Below, one piece after another: positions 61,301-64,000 of a stretch of 64,000 nt of DNA. The notes beneath the pieces are model-generated. The model ran no database searches, was not told the DNA's origin, and saw only the letters and a list, made by a program, of their open reading frames with translations. The stretch is from Candidatus Methanarcanum hacksteinii (GTDB taxonomy: Archaea > Thermoplasmatota > Thermoplasmata > Methanomassiliicoccales > Methanomethylophilaceae). The position numbers and the translations under genes are program-made. The stretch is from contig LVVQ01000001.1 of the NCBI GenBank assembly GCA_006954405.1, positions 248,001 to 312,000 on the forward strand. Direction: 5' to 3'. How positions within the stretch are numbered: position 1 is the stretch's first letter; each line of letters opens with the position of its first letter.

Positions 61301-61377
61301 TGGAATACGAATCCGAGGACGAGGAGAACATCGACGAGGACTTCGGAGACAGCGACTACAGCGGCGATGGTGAGTGA
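58366..61377 (+). CDS. rpoA1: DNA-directed RNA polymerase subunit A'
   Basis: This 1003-aa subunit has the clamp zinc motif CKTCGCKSSECPGHFGH (about residue 65), the catalytic NADFDGDEMNLH (about 525), and the bridge/trigger neighbourhood SGARGSMLNLSQMAGCVGQQ. It is longer than the roughly 880-900 aa of several other archaea, mainly because of a Lys/Asp-then-acidic C-terminal tail (EKDEMEYESEDEENIDED...GDSDYSGDGE). GGAGGA precedes ATG 58366, which overlaps the rpoB stop. Confidence 0.95.
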   Translation: MNTMHGISKRIGSIKFSCVSPDEIRRMSATKVLTADTYDDEGFPIEMGLMDLHMGVIEPGLSCKTCGCKSSECPGHFGHIELARPVIHVGFIKDIKQLLESTCRKCGRLMLTPEQVEQTRSRMEQMEELGGDTTDIKLFSKGTAKDASRDICPHCGAEQLKIKLDKPTTFREGPENHKLTPEDVRERLEKIPDEDLITLGMDPETCRPEWMVLTALAVPPVTVRPSITLDSGDRSEDDLTHKLVDVLRINQRLRENRDAGAPQLIIDDLWELLQYHVTTYFDNQTSGIPPARHRSGRPLKTLTQRLKGKEGRFRSNLSGKRVNFSARTVISPDPLLSINDVGVPIPAARELTVPVRIYGENMAEVRAMVRRGIAPIKITEKNDLIKKRGIKSVFEEWEENIAEKELEFDYDNLCSRDEENKYVYKLSNFETKADKELLDNIKWKYVPGVNYVIRSDDRRIRVSDRNSIEVAENLGIDYTVERQLIDGDVVLFNRQPSLHRMSMMAHRVRVMDGRTFRFNLCVCPPYNADFDGDEMNLHVLQSEEARAEARILMQVQENILSPRYGGPIIGAIHDHITGAYFLTNKNPRFDRLQAMNIIMKLDNIDIPDPYKDEEGKEFWTGRQLFSIVLPKDLNIQYKAKICRGCAECKKENCEYDAFVKISNGELVCGTVDEAGIGNSKGKILDRIARDYGADRACQFINEVTRVALGSIMNHGFSTGIDDEDISEESRLEIENFNQECIEAVDEYVSSYKDGTLHQDPGRSLRETLEVKVKAKLEEARTEAGRVAGTKDGNINMQNPAVIMAKSGARGSMLNLSQMAGCVGQQTVRGDRLARGYQDRTLPHFKKNDLGAFARGFVANSYKSGLRPTEFFFHAMGGREGLVDTAVRTSRSGYMQRRLISALEDLKLTSDGSVRNTVGTIIQFKYGEDGTDPARAVGGKVIDYDDLFIEVLGEERAAPFLKLDRKDNGESYGSREKDEMEYESEDEENIDEDFGDSDYSGDGE

Positions 61378-61378
61378 A

Positions 61379-62863
61379 ATGGCTAGAAAAGATACATTCA
61401 ATGCATTGGTGGCAAGGGATATCAGTGAGAGGACCGCAGAGATCCTTCTCACGAAATACAACACCCTGAAATCGATCTCAGATGCAGGGGTCTCGGAATT
61501 GGTATCGCTCGGTATCGAGGAGGCAGAGGCAGCGGATGTCATCACGAAGATCGGCAGACGCGGTAGCAGGACCTCCAGCAGATCCAAAGCTTCCTCGGAA
61601 GAGGTCGTGGAGGAGATCCACATGGAGCCTGTGCACAAGTCCCGTGAGAACAGCGACATGGAAAACAAACTTCTCGCCATATGCGAGAGGGAGGGCATGG
61701 CGCTCCCGCTCAAGATCGTCGTGGACATCGCATCACGCATAGAGAATAGCGAAGAACTGTCCGATGAGGACATAGAGGGAATACTCAAGGAAGCGTTCAA
61801 ACTCTATGACAGGCGCCGCATGGATCCCAACGAGTCCGTCGGTATCATGGCAGCCCACTCGATAGGTGAGCCTGGTACACAGATGAACATGCGTACATTC
61901 CACTATGCTGGAGTTGCGAACGTCAACGTTACGACCGGTCTGCCTAGGCTCATCGAGATCGTGGATGCAAGACGTGTCCCCAGTACACCGTCCATGAGGA
62001 TCCCGCTCACGGGATTGGCAGCAGAGGACGAGAATGTCGCAAAGCACGTCTCCTACAACATCGAGGTCACGACATTGAACAACGTCGCGGACATAAAGAC
62101 CGATATCAACAACATGAGGTTGATCATCAGTCCGGATCCACGCAAGATGGATGACCGCGGTGTCACCGTAGAGGAGATCTATGACAGACTGAACAAGATC
62201 AAGGTGCTTCGCGGCTTGATCACGATCGAAGGATTCGACCTTATAATCAAATCCGACGAATCATCATACAAGAAGCTCCAGCAGATCTATGACAGCACTA
62301 AACAGGCCAAGATCAAAGGTATCGACGGTATCTCGAGGGCTATCATAGACAAGGATAAGAACACAGGTGCGTACTTCCTCGTGACAGAGGGTTCCAACCT
62401 CAAAGAAGTGATGAAGGTGGAAGGCGTCGACAAGGAGAAGGTCATGACCAACAGCATATTGGAGGTCGCTGACGTTCTCGGAATCGAGGCAGCCAGGAAC
62501 TCACTCATCAACGAGGCTCGTGACACACTGTCCGCAGCAGGTACCGTTGATATCAGACACATCATGCTCGTTGCAGACATGATGACCAATGACGGTTGCG
62601 TCAAGGCCATCGGTAGACACGGAATCTCCGGAAGGAAGTCGAGTGTATTGGCAAGGGCAGCGTTCGAGATCACTACGCCGCACTTGTTGCGTGCAGCCAT
62701 GAACGGAGAGGTCGATCACCTCGAAGGAGTGGCGGAGAACATCATCGTCGGTCAGCCGGTCACACTTGGTACCGGTGCCGTCAACCTGATCTACACACCT
62801 AAAAAGAGTGAGAGACAGGACAAACCCGTTAACGAAATACCCAACATGGGGGATGAAGAATGA
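61379..62863 (+). CDS. rpoA2: DNA-directed RNA polymerase subunit A'' with N-terminal HhH extension
   Basis: This 494-aa subunit contains the trigger loop/cleft module (VGIMAAHSIGEPGTQMNMRTFHYAG, about residue 155) and the C-terminal clamp part. Before the usual start it has about 100 extra residues: a helix-hairpin-helix pair (ARDISERTAEILLTKYNTLKSISDAGVSELVSLGIEEAEAADVITKIG) and an Arg/Ser linker (RRGSRTSSRSKASSE). Such HhH segments bind DNA backbone. ATG 61379 follows the A' stop by 1 nt. L30e overlaps its end as ATGA. Confidence 0.94.
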   Translation: MARKDTFNALVARDISERTAEILLTKYNTLKSISDAGVSELVSLGIEEAEAADVITKIGRRGSRTSSRSKASSEEVVEEIHMEPVHKSRENSDMENKLLAICEREGMALPLKIVVDIASRIENSEELSDEDIEGILKEAFKLYDRRRMDPNESVGIMAAHSIGEPGTQMNMRTFHYAGVANVNVTTGLPRLIEIVDARRVPSTPSMRIPLTGLAAEDENVAKHVSYNIEVTTLNNVADIKTDINNMRLIISPDPRKMDDRGVTVEEIYDRLNKIKVLRGLITIEGFDLIIKSDESSYKKLQQIYDSTKQAKIKGIDGISRAIIDKDKNTGAYFLVTEGSNLKEVMKVEGVDKEKVMTNSILEVADVLGIEAARNSLINEARDTLSAAGTVDIRHIMLVADMMTNDGCVKAIGRHGISGRKSSVLARAAFEITTPHLLRAAMNGEVDHLEGVAENIIVGQPVTLGTGAVNLIYTPKKSERQDKPVNEIPNMGDEE

Positions 62864-63138
62864 TAGACATAAGCAAAGCATTGAAAGCTGCGATCACAAC
62901 AGGAGATGTTGCGTTCGGAGTAGACCAGACAGAGAAAGCAGTAAAGGCCGGAAAGGCACAGATGATCATCGTGTCCAAGAATTGCCCCAGCGAGATGCTG
63001 ACAGCAGCAGACGTAGGGGTCAAGGTCCACGTTTACGAGGGTAACAACATGGAGTTGGGAGCCCTCTGTGGTAAACCGTTCTCGGTATCCGCTCTCGCGG
63101 TCATCGACAAAGGTACTTCCAACATCTTAACGCTGTGA
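62860..63138 (+). CDS. rpl30e: Ribosomal protein L30e
   Basis: This 92-aa RNA-binding protein is of the L7Ae/L30e fold: GDVAFGVDQTEKAVKAGKAQMIIVSKNCPSEMLT and VHVYEGNNMELGALCGKPFSVSALAVID. L30e next to A'' is the standard archaeal order. Its ATG overlaps the rpoA2 stop (ATGA), and nusA starts after 4 nt. Confidence 0.92.
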   Translation: MIDISKALKAAITTGDVAFGVDQTEKAVKAGKAQMIIVSKNCPSEMLTAADVGVKVHVYEGNNMELGALCGKPFSVSALAVIDKGTSNILTL

Positions 63139-63142
63139 GAAC

Positions 63143-63571
63143 ATGTCAGCCGATATCGTACTTACCGAGGATACGCTCAGATACATCTCGTTATTTGAGG
63201 CCGTGACGAAGACGAATGTCATCGATTGCATGGAGACCGAGGACAAACTCGTTTACGTCGTGGAGAAAGGACAGGGGAACACCGCTGTCGGAAAGAAGGG
63301 TGAGCATGTGATCAAGCTCAAGGATCTTACCGGCAAGAACATCCAGGTCGTCGAATATTCGGACGATCCTGCACAGTTCGTGAAGAACGTGTTCCACATA
63401 TACGATCCCCAGAAGGTCGAGATCGAGCAACGTGGAAACATCACGCATGCGACGGTCACAGTGGATCCCAAGCTCAAGGGCAGGGCGATCGGAAAGGCTG
63501 GAAAGAACCTCCGTATCGCAAGGGACATCGTCAACAGACACCACGAGATCCAAAGCATCAGCGTTGACTGA
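63143..63571 (+). CDS. nusA: NusA-like KH-domain transcription factor
   Basis: This 142-aa protein holds two KH-type RNA-binding domains: the first with VEKGQGNTAVGKKGEHVIKLKDLTGK, the second with VDPKLKGRAIGKAGKNLRIARDIVNRHHE. Archaeal NusA lacks the bacterial S1 and N-terminal domains. It is the last gene of the rpo operon here; S12, S7 and EF genes that usually follow are missing, and a convergent gene comes next. Confidence 0.92.
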   Translation: MSADIVLTEDTLRYISLFEAVTKTNVIDCMETEDKLVYVVEKGQGNTAVGKKGEHVIKLKDLTGKNIQVVEYSDDPAQFVKNVFHIYDPQKVEIEQRGNITHATVTVDPKLKGRAIGKAGKNLRIARDIVNRHHEIQSISVD

Positions 63572-63623
63572 TCGATCATCCCCACGGTCAGGGAATTCAA
63601 ACCTCTTACAATTCTTCTTATTT

Positions 63624-64000
63624 TCAGTTGAGCGGTATGCGCTCCACTTCCAATCTATCCGCAGTAGGATATTCTTCCGAGATGTAGCATTTGAACGGGA
63701 GTTCGTCTGCCAATTCCTCGACGATCCATGAGGCTATCTCGATCCTATTCCTCTCTGAATCAATAAAGATCAATTCGTCTGGCACATCATATTGGTCTTT
63801 CATGTATGCGTCGGTTGCATCCAGATCATCCGCATAGATCAATCCCTTCAATATCGTTCCATCCTCTGTGACGATATCATATTCCTTAGCGATGTGGTTG
63901 GCGCGTCTGATGAGCCTGTTGCGTAATTGGACACCGTCCTTGAACGATGAGGAACAGAAATGGATCGATATGTCGGGGTACTTCTCGATCATCCTCATCG
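63624..64000 (-). CDS. Partial C-terminus of a radical-SAM-associated (COG2108-like) protein
   Basis: The minus-strand frame is open to the right edge and covers the last 124 or so residues. It contains HFCSSSFKDGVQLRNRLIRRANHIAKEYDIVTEDGTILKGLIYADD, which I associate with the C-terminal region of archaeal proteins related to pyruvate formate-lyase activating enzymes (COG2108). The radical SAM part would lie beyond the window. It converges with nusA. Family assignment is from memory. Confidence 0.6.
   Translation of the reverse strand, partial: MRMIEKYPDISIHFCSSSFKDGVQLRNRLIRRANHIAKEYDIVTEDGTILKGLIYADDLDATDAYMKDQYDVPDELIFIDSERNRIEIASWIVEELADELPFKCYISEEYPTADRLEVERIPLN

Noticed and set aside
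1..64000. CRISPR arrays, cas genes, insertion sequences, integrases
   Set aside because: I saw no regularly spaced repeats with spacers and no transposase or recombinase motifs on either strand.

Overview
The window looks like a chromosome segment of a methanogenic archaeon of the Thermoplasmata, most likely Methanomassiliicoccales (Methanomethylophilaceae type). The support is indirect but consistent. The RNA polymerase is archaeal, with an unsplit rpoB and split rpoA'/A''. There is a bacterial-type gyrBA operon, an HdrD-like iron-sulfur protein, and archaeal tRNA/rRNA modification enzymes (TrmI, Trm56, RlmE, Elp3). TAG is almost absent as a stop codon: by my reading 2 of about 62 genes, against about 49 TGA and 11 TAA, which fits a lineage that uses TAG for pyrrolysine. 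Most of the window is compact core genome with frequent ATGA/GTGA/TAATG overlaps.

Layout. 0-3.8 kb: prs-proS and a DUF1638 protein. 3.9-11.7 kb: a visibly AT-richer defence island. It holds a DpnII-type GATC restriction-modification system (HTH-fused Dam methylase, second methylase, DpnII endonuclease) and then a four-gene operon: PLD-helicase with a frameshift at an A8 run, a 58-aa protein, a DndD-like SMC ATPase, and a protein resembling Dnd-associated protein 4. No phosphorothioation gene (DndC) is present, so this is the best candidate for a poorly described system. 11.9-16 kb: a nitrate/sulfonate/taurine-type ABC importer and a DUF4143 ATPase with tandem operator-like repeats. 16.3-22.4 kb: trmI, a base-excision-repair pair (ogg/nfo), tRNA-Thr, a rubredoxin-glutamate synthase fusion and a degenerate transglutaminase. 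22.4-26.4 kb: thiC and the feoA-feoB-FeoB-associated operon under two DtxR-like boxes. 26.5-31 kb: gyrBA. 31-42.6 kb: tRNA-Phe, DUF531, purM, two flavodoxin-ferredoxin proteins, rlmE, lhr, an HdrD-like protein with a nuclease-fold tail, cysteine desulfurase, an SDR and ogt. 42.6-51.9 kb: tRNAs, several small wHTH regulators, trm56, an HD protein, a DUF4143 pseudogene, tandem thioredoxin plus thioredoxin reductase, and elp3. 51.9-63.6 kb: PRC-barrel plus CDC48, tRNA-Lys and the rpoH-rpoB-rpoA'-rpoA''-L30e-nusA operon, which stops before the usual S12/S7/EF genes. A partial gene lies at each edge.

Recurrent themes are redox/iron-sulfur metabolism (HdrD-like, EFR1 proteins, IscS, Feo, Trx/TrxR, rubredoxin fusion), DNA repair and defence, and dense small regulators with palindromic sites in front of them. 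All assignments come from reading the sequence; no database search was possible.
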